40,039 nt of DNA from Fluctibacter halophilus (GCF_020687825.1 NZ_JAJEWP010000009.1:1-40039), one strand, 5' to 3'; numbered from the stretch's first letter, positions 24,501 through 39,683 are shown. Notes: generated by a model from the sequence alone, not told the origin. Made by a program: numbers and translations.

Positions 24501-25091
24501 ATGAAAAAAAGCCTGCTAGCGAGCGCTTTCAGTGTACTGTTTTCTGGCAGTGCGTTGGCTGAATACACCATCGATGTGACGGCATGCGCAGGGACCGAAA
24601 TGGTACAAAACAGCGCCGGTCAATGGGAGGTCTATAATCCAGCAGTCCATACGGTCGATGAAACCACCCCAGTGCGCTATGAACGGACGTTGCATGTGCC
24701 GCCTTTCTTTTTGGCATCCAATCGCAATATGGCCTTGGTGGTGACCAATGTCACCAGCCGTGATGTCACCGTTATATACACACCCACTTACTATGCCTTT
24801 AATTCAGGGCAACCTGTGACCCTTTCTCCTGAGCGTATCGACATGGCGTTTGACGGCTCCAACAACCCGCTTTCTCCTCAGGGAGCATTGTTGGCCAGCA
24901 ACACAACCGGACGGATTGGTATTGATCTGCAAAGCGCCAGTTTTTACGGACGCGCCTTGATCAAATGGGAGAGTGATACATGCGGTGGCGCACCGTTACT
25001 AGCAACGCTGGAACAGACTTATTATCAAAATTACAGTGGCGGCAGAGGCGGGTGGTCGGTAACCCCGCTGAACAACGGCGCCCCCTTCTAG
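24501..25091 (+). CDS. Small secreted protein of unknown function
   Basis: The 196-residue product has a clear signal peptide (about 1-20, ending GSALA before EYTIDV), so it is exported. The mature part is beta-rich, with alternating polar and hydrophobic strands (MALVVTNVTSRDVTVIYTPT, GRIGIDLQSASFYGRALIKW). It has two cysteines (C29 in VTACAG and one in SDTCGG) that could form a disulfide, and a Gly/Tyr-rich end. AAAGGG lies before the ATG. I recognise no family. Its place between nusG and rplK, after a triple terminator, is not usual; any promoter must lie within 24434-24490 or inside the repeats, and I see only weak candidates. Confidence 0.75.
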   Translation: MKKSLLASAFSVLFSGSALAEYTIDVTACAGTEMVQNSAGQWEVYNPAVHTVDETTPVRYERTLHVPPFFLASNRNMALVVTNVTSRDVTVIYTPTYYAFNSGQPVTLSPERIDMAFDGSNNPLSPQGALLASNTTGRIGIDLQSASFYGRALIKWESDTCGGAPLLATLEQTYYQNYSGGRGGWSVTPLNNGAPF

Positions 25092-25196
25092 GTTTGTCTG
25101 AGAACCCCAAACCGCACACTCGACACGGTTTTCTGTTCGGTTGCTTGGGCTTCACCACCCTCAAAGCAGAAAAGCTCAAAAAGTCAACATTTGGGC

Positions 25197-25225
25197 TTGT
25201 GTGTGCGCAATGATTACTCTATAAT
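25197..25225 (+). promoter_or_regulatory. Promoter of rplKA
   Basis: TTGTGT at 25197-25202, a 17-base spacer and a consensus TATAAT at 25220-25225, followed by the GC-rich discriminator TCGCGACCC. The leader to rplK is about 80 bases. It contains CACT/AGTG around AATGAG just before the start codon, a place where L1 feedback could act, but I cannot identify an L1 site with certainty. Confidence 0.85.
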
Positions 25226-25313
25226 TCGCGACCCTTTTTATTGAACGGGAAGCCGATTGAGCAAGCATTCTCAGTGTTTGCGAGGCGTTATACCCACTAA
25301 TGAGAGTGAAGCA

Positions 25314-25742
25314 ATGGCTAAGAAAATTACTGGCTTAATCAAGCTGCAAGTTGCGGCTGGTTCTGCAAACCCTAGTCCACCTGTTGGTCCTGCATTGGGT
25401 CAGCACGGTGTGAACATCATGGAATTCTGTAAAGCGTTCAACGCTGCGACAGATTCTCTGGAAAAAGGCGCTCCTGTACCGGTAGAAATCACCGTATACG
25501 AAGATCGTTCTTTCACCTTTGTTACCAAAACGCCTCCAGCCTCTTTCTTGTTGAAGAAAGCTGCCGGCATCAAGAGCGGTTCTGGTCGTCCTAACACTGA
25601 AAAAGTGGGTAAAGTGACACGTGCGCAATTGGAAGAAATTGCCAAGACCAAAGAACCTGATCTGACTGCAGCAGATCTGGACGCAGCAGTACGCACCATC
25701 GCTGGCTCCGCGCGCAGCATGGGCTTGGTAGTAGAGGGCTAA
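25314..25742 (+). CDS. rplK: 50S ribosomal protein L11
   Basis: The 142-residue product equals E. coli L11 in length. It has the N-terminal [20 protein letters not shown] motif, where the proline-rich segment contacts release and elongation factors, and a C-terminal rRNA-binding domain with [11 protein letters not shown] and [12 protein letters not shown]. It forms the GTPase-associated centre with L10 and L7/L12. The start at 25314 (MAKKITG) is chosen by homology and GAGAGTGAA upstream; the longer frame from 25257 lies in the leader. It ends four bases before rplA. Confidence 0.98.
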   Translation: MAKKITGLIKLQVAAGSANPSPPVGPALGQHGVNIMEFCKAFNAATDSLEKGAPVPVEITVYEDRSFTFVTKTPPASFLLKKAAGIKSGSGRPNTEKVGKVTRAQLEEIAKTKEPDLTAADLDAAVRTIAGSARSMGLVVEG

Positions 25743-25746
25743 GAAC

Positions 25747-26445
25747 ATGGCTAAATTGACAAAACGTATGCGTACTATCCGTGAAAAGGTAGATGCGACT
25801 AAAGAATACGAAATCAATGAAGCAGTTGCTTTGTTGAAAGAGCTGGCCACTGCCAAGTTTGCTGAAAGTGTAGACGTTGCCGTAAACCTGGGCATCGACG
25901 CACGTAAATCTGACCAGAACGTTCGTGGTGCAACTGTACTGCCTAACGGTACTGGTAAAGACGTACGCGTTGCTGTTTTCACCCAGGGCGCTAACGCTGA
26001 AGCAGCGAAAGAAGCCGGTGCTGACGTTGTTGGTATGGACGACCTGGCCGAGCAGGTCAAGAAAGGTGAAATGAACTTCGACGTCGTCGTTGCTTCACCT
26101 GACGCGATGCGCGTTGTTGGTCAGTTGGGTCAAATCCTGGGTCCTCGTGGCCTGATGCCTAACCCTAAGACTGGCACAGTAACGCCTGACGTTGCTACTG
26201 CGGTTAAGAACGCAAAAGCTGGTCAGGTTCGCTACCGCAATGACAAGAACGGTATCGTTCATGCCAGCATCGGTAAGATCGCGTTTGAAGCCAACCAGAT
26301 CCAGGAAAACCTGGAAGCTCTGTTGGAAGCTCTGAAGAAAGCTAAGCCTTCTTCAGCTAAAGGTACCTTCATCAAGAAGATCAGCCTGAGCACCACTATG
26401 GGTGCAGGCGTGACCCTTGATCAGGCTAGCCTGAGCGGTCAGTAA
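25747..26445 (+). CDS. rplA: 50S ribosomal protein L1
   Basis: The 232-residue product (E. coli 234) has the L1 signature region [18 protein letters not shown] at about residues 129-146, and [16 protein letters not shown]. It forms the L1 stalk that moves E-site tRNA and, in other bacteria, represses its own mRNA by binding the rplK leader. It directly follows rplK, and codon use is strongly biased as expected for a highly expressed gene. Confidence 0.98.
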   Translation: MAKLTKRMRTIREKVDATKEYEINEAVALLKELATAKFAESVDVAVNLGIDARKSDQNVRGATVLPNGTGKDVRVAVFTQGANAEAAKEAGADVVGMDDLAEQVKKGEMNFDVVVASPDAMRVVGQLGQILGPRGLMPNPKTGTVTPDVATAVKNAKAGQVRYRNDKNGIVHASIGKIAFEANQIQENLEALLEALKKAKPSSAKGTFIKKISLSTTMGAGVTLDQASLSGQ

Positions 26446-26454
26446 GACGAATTC

Positions 26455-26495
26455 GGGCTGTCTCTGACAGCCCCTTGCAAACGCCCCGGCGTTTG
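26455..26495 (+). other. Two hairpins after rplA
   Basis: GGGCTGTC/GACAGCCC (26455-26473) and CAAACGC/GCGTTTG (26478-26495) stand one after the other just past the rplA stop. Neither has a T tract, so they are more likely 3'-end stabilising or processing structures than terminators. Confidence 0.55.
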
Positions 26496-26518
26496 GCTCT
26501 CTGATACGGTTTTGGGTT

Positions 26519-26802
26519 GGAGTCTTGATTCGTGAGAATGCGAGACTCCCGTCCTAGACCGCAGGTGGGTTCCGGTGAATGAAGTAAGAGAGCATTCACA
26601 GTGGCACAGGTAACTGTGCTGTAAAACGGAACACTTAATTGTATGGCCTGCGCAGACGGTGATTTCGACTCAGACTCTCTGGGAAAACGAACACCGTAGA
26701 GCGGTAAACACAGTGTGGCGACATACGGTGTTTATCAATCTGGAACTCTGAGGCGTAAATGGCATCAGCCAGATACAAATCAGTAATTAAGAGGTGAACT
26801 CA
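26519..26802 (+). promoter_or_regulatory. rplJL leader, L10(L12)4-binding type
   Basis: The 357-base gap between rplA and rplJ holds a structured leader. GGAGTCT/AGACTCC (26519-26549) has an inner ATTC/GAAT pair and a GTGA loop. GTTCCG (26569-26574) pairs with CGGAAC (26627-26632) and encloses two hairpins, GTGAATG/CATTCAC (26575-26599) and GCACAG/CTGTGC with a GTAA loop (26604-26619), forming a three-way junction. Downstream, AACACCGTA (26690-26698) or TAAACAC (26705-26711) can pair with the same segment near 26724-26734. Position and form match the L10 autoregulatory leader; exact L10 contacts are not proven. Confidence 0.7.
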
Positions 26803-27321
26803 GTGGCACTAGGTTTAGCAGCAAAAAAAGAGATCGTAGCAGAGGTTTCCGATGTTGCATCTCAGGCTCTATCCGTTGCCGTCGCTGAATACCGTGGCAT
26901 GGAAGTATCAGAACTGACTGATCTTCGTGTTAAGGCTCGTGAGCAAGGCGTGTACCTGAAAGTGGTACGTAACACCCTGGCGAAGCGTGCTTTGGCCGAA
27001 AGTAAGTTTGCTGATATGGACAGCGCTTTGACTGGTCCGTTGATTTACGGCTTCTCTATGGATGCACCTGGTGGTGCAGCACGTCTTTTCAAAGACTACG
27101 CCAAAGAGAATGACAAGTTGAAAGTGACTGCACTTTCCATTGGTAGCGGTCTGTTGGGTCCAGAAAAACTGGACGCAGTGGCTTCACTACCTACCCGCGA
27201 CGAAGCTCTGGCAAAACTACTTGCTACCTTCAAAGCACCGGTTGGCAAATTCGTTCAAACAATCAACGAAGTGCCTACCAAGTTTGTGCGTGTATTGGCG
27301 GCGATCAAAGACGAAAAATAA
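26803..27321 (+). CDS. rplJ: 50S ribosomal protein L10
   Basis: The 172-residue product has the L10 N-terminal domain ([35 protein letters not shown]) and a C-terminal helix that carries L7/L12 dimers. The start is taken as the GTG at 26803, which gives the conserved [10 protein letters not shown] opening and an AAGAGG site eight bases upstream; another GTG at 26794 is part of that binding site. It is the base of the ribosomal stalk and, with L12, represses its own leader in other bacteria. Confidence 0.97.
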   Translation: MALGLAAKKEIVAEVSDVASQALSVAVAEYRGMEVSELTDLRVKAREQGVYLKVVRNTLAKRALAESKFADMDSALTGPLIYGFSMDAPGGAARLFKDYAKENDKLKVTALSIGSGLLGPEKLDAVASLPTRDEALAKLLATFKAPVGKFVQTINEVPTKFVRVLAAIKDEK

Positions 27322-27374
27322 TTTTCGTTTTTGGAATTTTGAATTTTTAACATTAAACCCAGGAGTTTAGAGAC

Positions 27375-27752
27375 ATGGCTCTAACAAAAGAAGATATCTT
27401 GAACGCGATCGCTGAAATGCCAGTAATGGAACTGGTTGAGCTGATCGAAGCTGCTGAAGAAAAATTCGGCGTTGAAGCAACTGCTGCTGTTGCAGTAGCT
27501 GCAGGTCCTGCTGCTGGTGGCGCTGACGCTGCTGCAGAAAAGACTGAATTCGACGTTGTTATGACTTCTTTCGGTGGTAACAAAGTTGCAGTAATCAAAG
27601 CTGTACGTGGCGCAACTGGTCTTGGCCTGAAAGAAGCCAAAGAGCTGGTTGAGTCTGCTCCTAAAGCAATCAAAGAAGGTATTGCTAAGGACGAAGCTGA
27701 AGCACTTAAGAAAGAGCTTGAAGAAGCTGGTGCAGAAGTGGAACTTAAGTAA
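27375..27752 (+). CDS. rplL: 50S ribosomal protein L7/L12
   Basis: The 125-residue product has an N-terminal dimerisation helix pair (about 1-33), an Ala/Gly-rich hinge (about 37-56), and the C-terminal factor-binding domain ([20 protein letters not shown], then [14 protein letters not shown]). It recruits EF-G and EF-Tu. AGGAG lies before the ATG. Usage of GCT/GCA alanine codons is very high, as in other stalk proteins. Confidence 0.98.
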   Translation: MALTKEDILNAIAEMPVMELVELIEAAEEKFGVEATAAVAVAAGPAAGGADAAAEKTEFDVVMTSFGGNKVAVIKAVRGATGLGLKEAKELVESAPKAIKEGIAKDEAEALKKELEEAGAEVELK

Positions 27753-27787
27753 TTTGTCAGACGACATTTTACTTGCCTGAAAAGGCT

Positions 27788-27820
27788 AGGCTGGTGATTA
27801 TTTGATCACCAGCCTTTTTG
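27788..27820 (+). terminator. Terminator/attenuator between rplL and rpoB
   Basis: AGGCTGGTGAT (27788-27798) pairs with ATCACCAGCCT (27805-27815), followed by a short run of T. In E. coli a partial terminator at this place lowers rpoBC expression relative to the ribosomal genes; the same role is likely here, as no clear rpoB promoter is seen. Confidence 0.85.
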
Positions 27821-27904
27821 CGCTGTAGGATAGTGTATTTTCACCCTTGGTTTTCTATCCTGAAAAAACAGCCAAACGCATTGTAAAACCGACCTGAAAC
27901 CAAT

Positions 27905-27936
27905 ACCTTAGGAAATCACCTTGGTGTTTTTAAGGT
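27905..27936 (+). other. Imperfect hairpin in the rplL-rpoB spacer
   Basis: ACCTTA (27905-27910) and TAAGGT (27931-27936) enclose AAA-CACC and GGTG-TTT arms, giving a long interrupted stem. In E. coli an RNase III site lies in this spacer. The similarity in place and shape suggests a processing site, but it may also act as a second weak attenuator. Confidence 0.4.
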
Positions 27937-28036
27937 AGTCAGCGGTAAATGCGCCACAAAGGGTGCTGGAAGTTTGTCTAGGTGGGAGCGCTCCACGTAG
28001 GCAAGTCGGGTCTAAAATCAGCAGGCTGAGGAACCC

Positions 28037-31000
28037 ATGGTTTACTCTTATAGCGAAAAGAAACGTATCCGTAAGGATTTAGGCAAACGCCCACAGGTAT
28101 TGGAAATTCCATACCTCCTCTCCATCCAGCTTGATTCATTCAAAAAGTTTATTGACGTCGATACTGACGGCCAATATGGACTGGAAGCAGCATTTCGATC
28201 AGTTTTTCCCATCAAGAGCTACTCCGGTAACTCTGAATTGCAGTATGTAAGCTACCGCTTGGGTGAGCCGGTGTTCGACGTCAAAGAATGTCAGATCCGC
28301 GGTGTCACCTTCTCGGCGCCACTGCGGGTTAAGCTGCGTTTGGTATTGTTTGATAAAGAAGCTGCACCAGGCACTGTTAAAGACATCAAAGAACAAGAAG
28401 TGTACATGGGTGAAATTCCGCTCATGACCGAAAACGGCACGTTTGTCATTAACGGTACCGAGCGGGTTATTGTTTCTCAGCTGCACCGTAGTCCCGGCGT
28501 ATTCTTTGACCATGACAAGGGCAAGACCCACTCATCGGGCAAAGTACTTTATAACGCACGTGTGATCCCTTACCGCGGTTCGTGGTTGGACTTCGAGTTC
28601 GACCCGAAAGACAACTTGTTTGTCCGTATCGACCGTCGTCGTAAGCTGCCTGCTACCATCATTCTGCGTGCGCTGGAAATGAGCACCGAAGAAATCCTTG
28701 AGGTATTCTTCGATAAAGATCAGGTACGTTTTGACAAAGATCGCCTGATGATGGATATCGTTCCGGATCGCCTGCGTGGTGAAACGGCTCAGTTCGACAT
28801 CCTCGACAAGGACGGCAACGTACTGGTTGAAACCGGTCGTCGTATTTCTGCCCGTCATACCCGTGCGCTGGAAAAAGCCAAAGTTACCGAACTGGAAGTG
28901 CCTGCTGAGTTCCTGATCGGTCGTGTTATGGCGCGTACCTATGTGAACGAAGAGACCGGTGAAGTGATTACCAATGCCAACGATGAAATCACGTTGGAAG
29001 TGCTGGCTGAATTGCGCCAGGCCGGTATCACTGCGTTTGATACGCTGTACATCAACGAACTGGATCACGGTGCTTACATTTCAGATACCCTGCGTATTGA
29101 CGGCACCAGCAACCGCCTGGAAGCATTGGTAGAAATCTACCGTATGATGCGTCCTGGTGAGCCGCCGACAAAAGACGCGGCAGAAACCCTGTTCGACAAC
29201 CTGTTCTTCTCTGACGAGCGTTATGACCTGTCTTCTGTTGGTCGTATGAAGTTCAACCGTCGTCTGGGTCGTGACGAGCTGACCGGTCCGGGTACACTGG
29301 ATCGTGACGATATCATCGCGGTCATGAAGCAGTTGATCACTATCCGTGACGGTAAAGACGAAGTGGATGATATCGATCACTTGGGTAACCGTCGTATCCG
29401 TAGCGTTGGCGAAATGGCCGAGAACCAGTTCCGTGTTGGTCTGGTACGTGTTGAGCGTGCGGTAAAAGAGCGTCTGAGTCTGGGTGACCTGGATGCAGTG
29501 ATGCCTCAGGACCTGATCAACGCCAAGCCTATTTCTGCTGCGGTTAAAGAATTCTTCGGCTCCAGCCAGTTGTCCCAGTTTATGGATCAGAACAACCCGC
29601 TGTCTGAGGTAACCCACAAGCGTCGTATCTCGGCTTTGGGCCCAGGCGGTCTGACCCGTGAACGTGCAGGCTTTGAAGTTCGAGACGTACACCCGACTCA
29701 CTACGGTCGTGTCTGTCCTATCGAAACGCCGGAAGGTCCGAACATCGGTCTGATCAACAGCTTGTCGAGCTTTGCCCGTACCAATGACTTCGGTTTCCTG
29801 GAAACCCCTTATCGTAAGATCATCGACGGTGTCGTTACCGACGAGATCGATTACCTGTCGGCCATCGAAGAAGGCCAGTTTGCGATTGCACAGGCAAACG
29901 CAGAACTGGATGAGAATGGTCGTCTGGCAGACGAACTGATCCCTTGCCGTCACCGCGGTGAGACCACATTGATGAGCAGTGCTGACATCAAGTACATGGA
30001 CGTATCGCCGCAACAGATCGTATCGATCGCTGCGAGCATTATCCCGTTCTTGGAACACGATGACGCCAACCGTGCATTGATGGGCTCGAACATGCAACGT
30101 CAGGCTGTTCCGACACTGCGCGCTGATAAGCCGCTGGTGGGTACCGGTATGGAAAAAACCGTTGCTGTTGACTCCGGTGTAACCATCGTCGCTAAGCGTG
30201 GTGGTACCGTAGACTACGTTGACGCCAGCCGTATCGTGATCAAGGTTAACGAAGAAGAGATGTTCGCCGGTGAAGCGGGTATCGACATCTACAACCTGAC
30301 CAAGTACACCCGTTCCAACCAGAACACCTGTATTAACCAGAAGCCTACCTGTAACGTTGGCGACCCGGTTGTTACTGGTGATGTACTGGCTGACGGCCCG
30401 TCTACCGATTTGGGTGAACTGGCGCTGGGTCAGAACATGCGTATCGCGTTCATGCCCTGGAACGGTTACAACTTCGAGGATTCGATCCTGATTTCCGAGC
30501 GCGTTGCGCAGGAAGACCGTTTCACCACTATCCACATTCAGGAACTGAGCTGTATCGCTCGTGACACCAAGTTGGGGCCAGAAGAAATCAGCTCTGACAT
30601 TCCTAACGTGGGTGAGTCTGCACTGGGTAAGCTGGATGAGTCCGGTATTGTCTACATCGGTGCTGAAGTGAAAGGCGGCGACATCCTGGTCGGTAAGGTA
30701 ACTCCGAAAGGCGAAACCCAACTGACCCCGGAAGAGAAACTGTTGCGTGCTATCTTCGGTGAAAAAGCGTCTGACGTGAAAGACACGTCTCTGCGCGTAC
30801 CGAACAGTGTTCACGGAACCGTTATCGACGTACAGGTCTTCACCCGTGACGGCGTTGAAAAAGATAAACGCGCACTGGAAATCGAAGACATGCAACTGCG
30901 TCAGGTTAAGAAAGACCTGTCTGACGAGTTCAACATCCTGGCCGACGGTATTTTCGCCCGTGCTCGCAACCTGTTGCTGAAAAACGGTGTTGATGAAGCC

Positions 31001-32065
31001 AAGCTGGACAGCATGCCTCGTGAGAAGTGGTTCGACATTACGTTGAAAAACGAAGATGCACAGACCGATCTGGATCAGATCGCTGAGCAGCACGGCGAAA
31101 TCAAGCACGACTTCGACAACAAGTTCGAGATCAAGCGTCGCAAGATCACCCAAGGTGATGACCTTGCGCCTGGCGTGCTGAAGATCGTTAAAGTTTACCT
31201 GGCGGTTAAGCGTCACATCCAACCGGGTGACAAAATGGCCGGTCGTCACGGTAACAAAGGTGTTATCTCGACGATTCAGCCGGTAGAAGATATGCCGTAC
31301 GACGAGAACGGCGTACCTGTCGACATCGTACTGAACCCGCTGGGTGTACCGTCGCGGATGAACATCGGTCAGATCCTGGAAACTCACCTCGGTATGGCTG
31401 CACATGGTCTGGGCGTGAAAATCGACCGCATGATCAAAGAGCAGCAGGAAGTGGCCCGACTGCGTGAATTCCTCAAAGAGGTTTACACCACCGGTAAGTC
31501 ACACCAGGAAGTTAACCTGGATGAGTTCTCCGACGATGAAATCAAGCGTTTGGCAGAAAACCTGCGTAAAGGTGTACCAATGGCCACGCCAGTGTTCGAC
31601 GGTGCTACCGAAGGTGAAATCAAGCAGCTGCTGAAGCTGGCTGATATTCCTGAGAGCGGTCAGATCACCCTGCACGACGGTCGTACCGGTCGCCCATTCG
31701 AGCGTCCAGTTACCGTGGGTTACATGTACATGCTGAAACTGAACCACTTGGTGGATGACAAGATGCACGCCCGTTCTACCGGTTCGTACAGTCTGGTTAC
31801 CCAGCAGCCGTTGGGCGGTAAAGCCCAATTCGGTGGTCAGCGCTTCGGTGAGATGGAAGTGTGGGCACTGGAAGCGTACGGTGCTGCATACACCCTGCAG
31901 GAAATGCTGACGGTGAAATCCGATGACGTGAATGGCCGTACCAAGATGTATAAGAACATCGTGGATGGTGATCATCGTATGGAACCTGGCATGCCGGAAT
32001 CTTTCAACGTATTGCTGAAAGAAATCCGCTCACTGGGTATCAACATCGAGCTGGAAGGCCAATAA
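28037..32065 (+). CDS. rpoB: DNA-directed RNA polymerase subunit beta
   Basis: The 1342-residue product is the same length as E. coli RpoB. The rifampicin region ([20 protein letters not shown] from about residue 506) has the sensitive-type residues D, H and S at the usual resistance positions. The C-terminal [20 protein letters not shown] and the [13 protein letters not shown] motif of the active site are intact. The subunit forms one claw of the core enzyme. GAGG lies before the ATG. It is separated from rplL by an attenuator and from rpoC by a spacer of 99 bases with two hairpins. Confidence 0.99.
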   Translation: MVYSYSEKKRIRKDLGKRPQVLEIPYLLSIQLDSFKKFIDVDTDGQYGLEAAFRSVFPIKSYSGNSELQYVSYRLGEPVFDVKECQIRGVTFSAPLRVKLRLVLFDKEAAPGTVKDIKEQEVYMGEIPLMTENGTFVINGTERVIVSQLHRSPGVFFDHDKGKTHSSGKVLYNARVIPYRGSWLDFEFDPKDNLFVRIDRRRKLPATIILRALEMSTEEILEVFFDKDQVRFDKDRLMMDIVPDRLRGETAQFDILDKDGNVLVETGRRISARHTRALEKAKVTELEVPAEFLIGRVMARTYVNEETGEVITNANDEITLEVLAELRQAGITAFDTLYINELDHGAYISDTLRIDGTSNRLEALVEIYRMMRPGEPPTKDAAETLFDNLFFSDERYDLSSVGRMKFNRRLGRDELTGPGTLDRDDIIAVMKQLITIRDGKDEVDDIDHLGNRRIRSVGEMAENQFRVGLVRVERAVKERLSLGDLDAVMPQDLINAKPISAAVKEFFGSSQLSQFMDQNNPLSEVTHKRRISALGPGGLTRERAGFEVRDVHPTHYGRVCPIETPEGPNIGLINSLSSFARTNDFGFLETPYRKIIDGVVTDEIDYLSAIEEGQFAIAQANAELDENGRLADELIPCRHRGETTLMSSADIKYMDVSPQQIVSIAASIIPFLEHDDANRALMGSNMQRQAVPTLRADKPLVGTGMEKTVAVDSGVTIVAKRGGTVDYVDASRIVIKVNEEEMFAGEAGIDIYNLTKYTRSNQNTCINQKPTCNVGDPVVTGDVLADGPSTDLGELALGQNMRIAFMPWNGYNFEDSILISERVAQEDRFTTIHIQELSCIARDTKLGPEEISSDIPNVGESALGKLDESGIVYIGAEVKGGDILVGKVTPKGETQLTPEEKLLRAIFGEKASDVKDTSLRVPNSVHGTVIDVQVFTRDGVEKDKRALEIEDMQLRQVKKDLSDEFNILADGIFARARNLLLKNGVDEAKLDSMPREKWFDITLKNEDAQTDLDQIAEQHGEIKHDFDNKFEIKRRKITQGDDLAPGVLKIVKVYLAVKRHIQPGDKMAGRHGNKGVISTIQPVEDMPYDENGVPVDIVLNPLGVPSRMNIGQILETHLGMAAHGLGVKIDRMIKEQQEVARLREFLKEVYTTGKSHQEVNLDEFSDDEIKRLAENLRKGVPMATPVFDGATEGEIKQLLKLADIPESGQITLHDGRTGRPFERPVTVGYMYMLKLNHLVDDKMHARSTGSYSLVTQQPLGGKAQFGGQRFGEMEVWALEAYGAAYTLQEMLTVKSDDVNGRTKMYKNIVDGDHRMEPGMPESFNVLLKEIRSLGINIELEGQ

Positions 32066-32067
32066 GC

Positions 32068-32134
32068 CTCGCTGAACGTGGCTCAGCGAGACTGAGCGAA
32101 AGACAGGAGCGCCCGACAGCCAAGGCTGTCGGGC
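32068..32134 (+). other. Two strong hairpins in the rpoB-rpoC spacer
   Basis: CTCGCTGA/TCAGCGAG (32068-32090) and GCCCGACAGCC/GGCTGTCGGGC (32111-32134) follow the rpoB stop. The second has an 11-pair stem around AA and is followed by CTTTG, not a full T tract. They may slow or process the message between rpoB and rpoC without ending it. Confidence 0.6.
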
Positions 32135-32164
32135 CTTTGAAACTGACTCCGCTGGGAGAGAAAT

Positions 32165-36349
<4,185 letters not shown>

Positions 36350-36406
36350 CTGACCGAACCGGTCATTGAGACACGCACCCAGACCTTGTCTGGAGTGCGT
36401 TTCAAC

Positions 36407-36435
36407 TTGACAGGTTAAACTTTGGTCATTAGAAT
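36407..36435 (+). promoter_or_regulatory. Promoter of the str operon (rpsL-rpsG-fusA-tuf)
   Basis: A perfect TTGACA at 36407-36412, a 17-base spacer and TAGAAT at 36430-36435. The following TCCGCGAC is a GC-rich discriminator. The expected start point is at about 36441-36443, inside the left arm of the next terminator. Confidence 0.88.
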
Positions 36436-36436
36436 T

Positions 36437-36480
36437 CCGCGACCCGATTTTTGGGAAACCAAAGTCAGGTCGCGGTTTTT
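36437..36480 (+). terminator. Terminator of rpoBC overlapping the rpsL promoter start
   Basis: CCGCGACC (36437-36444) pairs with GGTCGCGG (36468-36475), followed by five T. A transcript coming from rpoC carries the whole stem, but one starting at about 36442 carries only the last three or four bases of its left arm. Confidence 0.85.
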
Positions 36481-36588
36481 CGTTTTGGCGCAACCCAAAC
36501 GAAACCCATAGGCAATCATCAGGTGGCTATTTAAGTCTCTGAAATTGCTGATTTTTTCAGTAGTAATGTAATTTTAACCAGGAGCTAG

Positions 36589-36966
<378 letters not shown>

Positions 36967-37042
36967 CGGTTCTCCGTTAGTAAGGCCAAACTGAAGTTAA
37001 TCAGAGTTTTGGGTTATCCCTGAATTCCACGGAGAATAGAAA

Positions 37043-37513
37043 ATGCCAAGAAGAAGAGTCGTAGGTCAACGTAAAATCCTACCGGATCCTAAGTTCGGAT
37101 CCCAACTACTTGCTAAATTCATGAATGTCGTCATGTTAGACGGCAAGAAATCTACTGCTGAAAAAATCGTTTACGGCGCGCTTGATATTGTTGCTGAAAA
37201 AACCGGCAAAGCGCACCTGGATGTGTTTGAAGATGCACTGGACAACATCCGTCCTACCGTTGAGGTTAAATCTCGCCGTGTAGGTGGTTCTACGTACCAA
37301 GTACCTGTAGAAGTACGTCCTGTTCGTCGTAACGCTCTGGGCATGCGTTGGTTGGTAGAAGCTGCGCGTAAACGCGGTGAAAAATCAATGGCTCAGCGTC
37401 TTGCAGCAGAAATGCTGGATGCGTCTGACAACAAAGGTTCTGCGGTTAAGAAGCGTGAAGACGTTCACCGTATGGCCGAAGCGAACAAAGCGTTCGCACA
37501 CTACCGTTGGTAA
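37043..37513 (+). CDS. rpsG: 30S ribosomal protein S7
   Basis: The 156-residue product begins [20 protein letters not shown] and contains [20 protein letters not shown] and the C-terminal [10 protein letters not shown]. It binds the 3' major domain of 16S rRNA and in E. coli also represses the str operon from the rpsL-rpsG spacer; the 76-base spacer here is too short for me to define a site. CGGAG lies before the ATG. Confidence 0.99.
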   Translation: MPRRRVVGQRKILPDPKFGSQLLAKFMNVVMLDGKKSTAEKIVYGALDIVAEKTGKAHLDVFEDALDNIRPTVEVKSRRVGGSTYQVPVEVRPVRRNALGMRWLVEAARKRGEKSMAQRLAAEMLDASDNKGSAVKKREDVHRMAEANKAFAHYRW

Positions 37514-37537
37514 TCCAATTAAAGGATTGAGGAAAAT

Positions 37538-39640
37538 ATGGCGCGTAAGCACCCTATTGAGCGATATCGAAACATCGGCATCGTTGCTCACGTAGATGCA
37601 GGAAAGACCACGACCACTGAGCGTGTTCTGTTTTACACCGGCTTGTCTCACAAGATCGGTGAAGTCCATGATGGCGCTGCCACCATGGACTGGATGGAGC
37701 AGGAGCAGGAGCGTGGGATTACCATCACTTCGGCGGCAACGACCTGTTTCTGGGCTGGCATGGAACAACAGCATGACCAGCACCGGATCAACATCATCGA
37801 TACGCCCGGACACGTTGACTTCACCATTGAAGTAGAACGTTCTCTGCGGGTATTGGATGGTGCTGTGGTGGTCTTCTGTGGATCATCCGGTGTTGAGCCT
37901 CAATCCGAAACTGTATGGCGCCAGGCTGACAAGTACCACGTTCCACGTATGGTATTTGTCAACAAAATGGACCGTGCAGGCGCGGATTTCGATCGCGTAG
38001 TGAACCAAATTCGCAACCGTCTGGGCGCCACCTGTGTGCCCATTCAGTTGAACATCGGAGCGGAAGAGAACTTCCGCGGCGTGATTGACCTGGTCAAAAT
38101 GAAAGCCATCAATTGGAATCCTGATGACCAGGGCATGACATTCACCTATGAAGCGATCCCTGCTGACATGCTGGATCGTGCCGAGGCCTTGCGCCAGGAA
38201 ATGGTGGAAGCTGCCGCAGAAGGCTCTGAAGAGCTGATGGAAAAGTATCTCGAAGGTGAAGAGCTGTCCGAACAGGAAATCAAGCAAGGCTTGCGTACCC
38301 GTACTCTGAACAACGAAATTGTCCTGGCCACCTGTGGCTCAGCGTTCAAGAATAAAGGTGTTCAGGCGGTGTTGGATGCCGTGATTGATTATCTGCCTTC
38401 ACCCACCGATATCCCGGCCATCAAAGGCGTATTGAACGACAAAGATGAAACCGAGTCGGAGCGTCATGCAGATGACAGCGAACCGTTCTCGGCGTTGGCG
38501 TTCAAGATTGCCACTGACCCCTTTGTGGGCACACTGACCTTCTTCCGCTGCTACTCCGGCGTGGTACAAACCGGCGACGCCGTGTACAACCCGGTAAAAG
38601 GCAAGCGCGAGCGCTTTGGTCGTATCGTACAGATGCATGCCAAAGACCGTGAAGAACTTAAAGAAGTGCGTGCCGGTGATATTGCAGCTGCAATCGGTCT
38701 GAAAGATGTCACCACAGGGGATACCCTGTGTGATCCTGATCACATCATTACCTTGGAACGTATGGAATTCCCCGATCCGGTGATTTCCATCGCGGTTGAA
38801 CCGCGCTCCAAGGCGGATCAGGAAAAAATGGGTATTGCCCTGGGCAAACTTGCAGCCGAAGACCCTTCTTTCCGGGTCAAAACTGACGAGGAATCAGGTC
38901 AAACGATCATTTCAGGTATGGGAGAACTGCACCTGGACATCATCGTTGACCGGATGAAGCGGGAATTCAACGTTGAATGTAACGTGGGTAAACCGCAGGT
39001 GGCGTACCGTGAAACAATCCGCAAGTCTGTGGAAGTGGAAGGTAAATTCGTGCGTCAATCGGGTGGCCGGGGTCAATTCGGTCATGTCTGGTTACGTGTC
39101 GAGCCGCAAGAAGAAGGTGCTGGATACGAATTTGTTAATGAGATCGTTGGTGGTGTGGTTCCGAAGGAATTCATCCCGGCGGTAGACAAAGGTATTCAGG
39201 AGCAGATGCAAAACGGTGTTTTGGCAGGGTACCCGGTCCTTGATGTCAAGGTCACCCTGTTTGATGGTTCCTACCATGATGTTGACTCTTCTGAAATGGC
39301 GTTTAAGATCGCTGGTTCGATGGGCTTCAAGAAAGGTGCTGCAGAAGCAAATCCTGTCTTGCTTGAGCCGACCATGAAAGTTGAAGTCACGACCCCTGAA
39401 GATTGGATGGGGGATGTGGTGGGTGACCTTAACCGTCGCCGCGGTATGATTGAAGGCATGGACGATGGCGTTGCGGGTATCAAGATTATCCGCGCCAAAG
39501 TGCCGTTGTCCGAAATGTTCGGATATGCCACAGACCTGCGTTCTGCAACGCAAGGTCGTGCATCATACTCTATGGAATTCTTCAATTATTCAGAAGCGCC
39601 AAACAACGTTGCGCAGGCGATTATTGAAGCGAGACATTAA
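37538..39640 (+). CDS. fusA: Elongation factor G
   Basis: The 700-residue translational GTPase has G1 [10 protein letters not shown]2 [10 protein letters not shown]3 DTPGHVDF and G4 [10 protein letters not shown], then domains II to V ending with [20 protein letters not shown]. It is the EF-G I type that drives translocation, not an EF-G II paralogue, judging from its place in the str operon and its full motif set. GAGG precedes the ATG 25 bases after rpsG. Confidence 0.99.
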   Translation: MARKHPIERYRNIGIVAHVDAGKTTTTERVLFYTGLSHKIGEVHDGAATMDWMEQEQERGITITSAATTCFWAGMEQQHDQHRINIIDTPGHVDFTIEVERSLRVLDGAVVVFCGSSGVEPQSETVWRQADKYHVPRMVFVNKMDRAGADFDRVVNQIRNRLGATCVPIQLNIGAEENFRGVIDLVKMKAINWNPDDQGMTFTYEAIPADMLDRAEALRQEMVEAAAEGSEELMEKYLEGEELSEQEIKQGLRTRTLNNEIVLATCGSAFKNKGVQAVLDAVIDYLPSPTDIPAIKGVLNDKDETESERHADDSEPFSALAFKIATDPFVGTLTFFRCYSGVVQTGDAVYNPVKGKRERFGRIVQMHAKDREELKEVRAGDIAAAIGLKDVTTGDTLCDPDHIITLERMEFPDPVISIAVEPRSKADQEKMGIALGKLAAEDPSFRVKTDEESGQTIISGMGELHLDIIVDRMKREFNVECNVGKPQVAYRETIRKSVEVEGKFVRQSGGRGQFGHVWLRVEPQEEGAGYEFVNEIVGGVVPKEFIPAVDKGIQEQMQNGVLAGYPVLDVKVTLFDGSYHDVDSSEMAFKIAGSMGFKKGAAEANPVLLEPTMKVEVTTPEDWMGDVVGDLNRRRGMIEGMDDGVAGIKIIRAKVPLSEMFGYATDLRSATQGRASYSMEFFNYSEAPNNVAQAIIEARH

Positions 39641-39656
39641 TCTTAATGAAGGTTCG

Positions 39657-39683
39657 GTCCGGTCTGTGTTGGGTCGGACTTTT
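39657..39683 (+). other. Short hairpin between fusA and tuf
   Basis: GTCCG (39657-39661) pairs with CGGAC (39675-39679) and is followed by TTTT. It is a weak terminator-like structure that could adjust tuf relative to fusA; the stem is only five pairs with a 13-base loop. Confidence 0.35.

Noticed and set aside
29081-31405. Very long minus-strand open frame (774 codons) in rpoB
   Set aside because: It lies fully antisense to rpoB and results from strong codon bias; the protein has no sensible composition.
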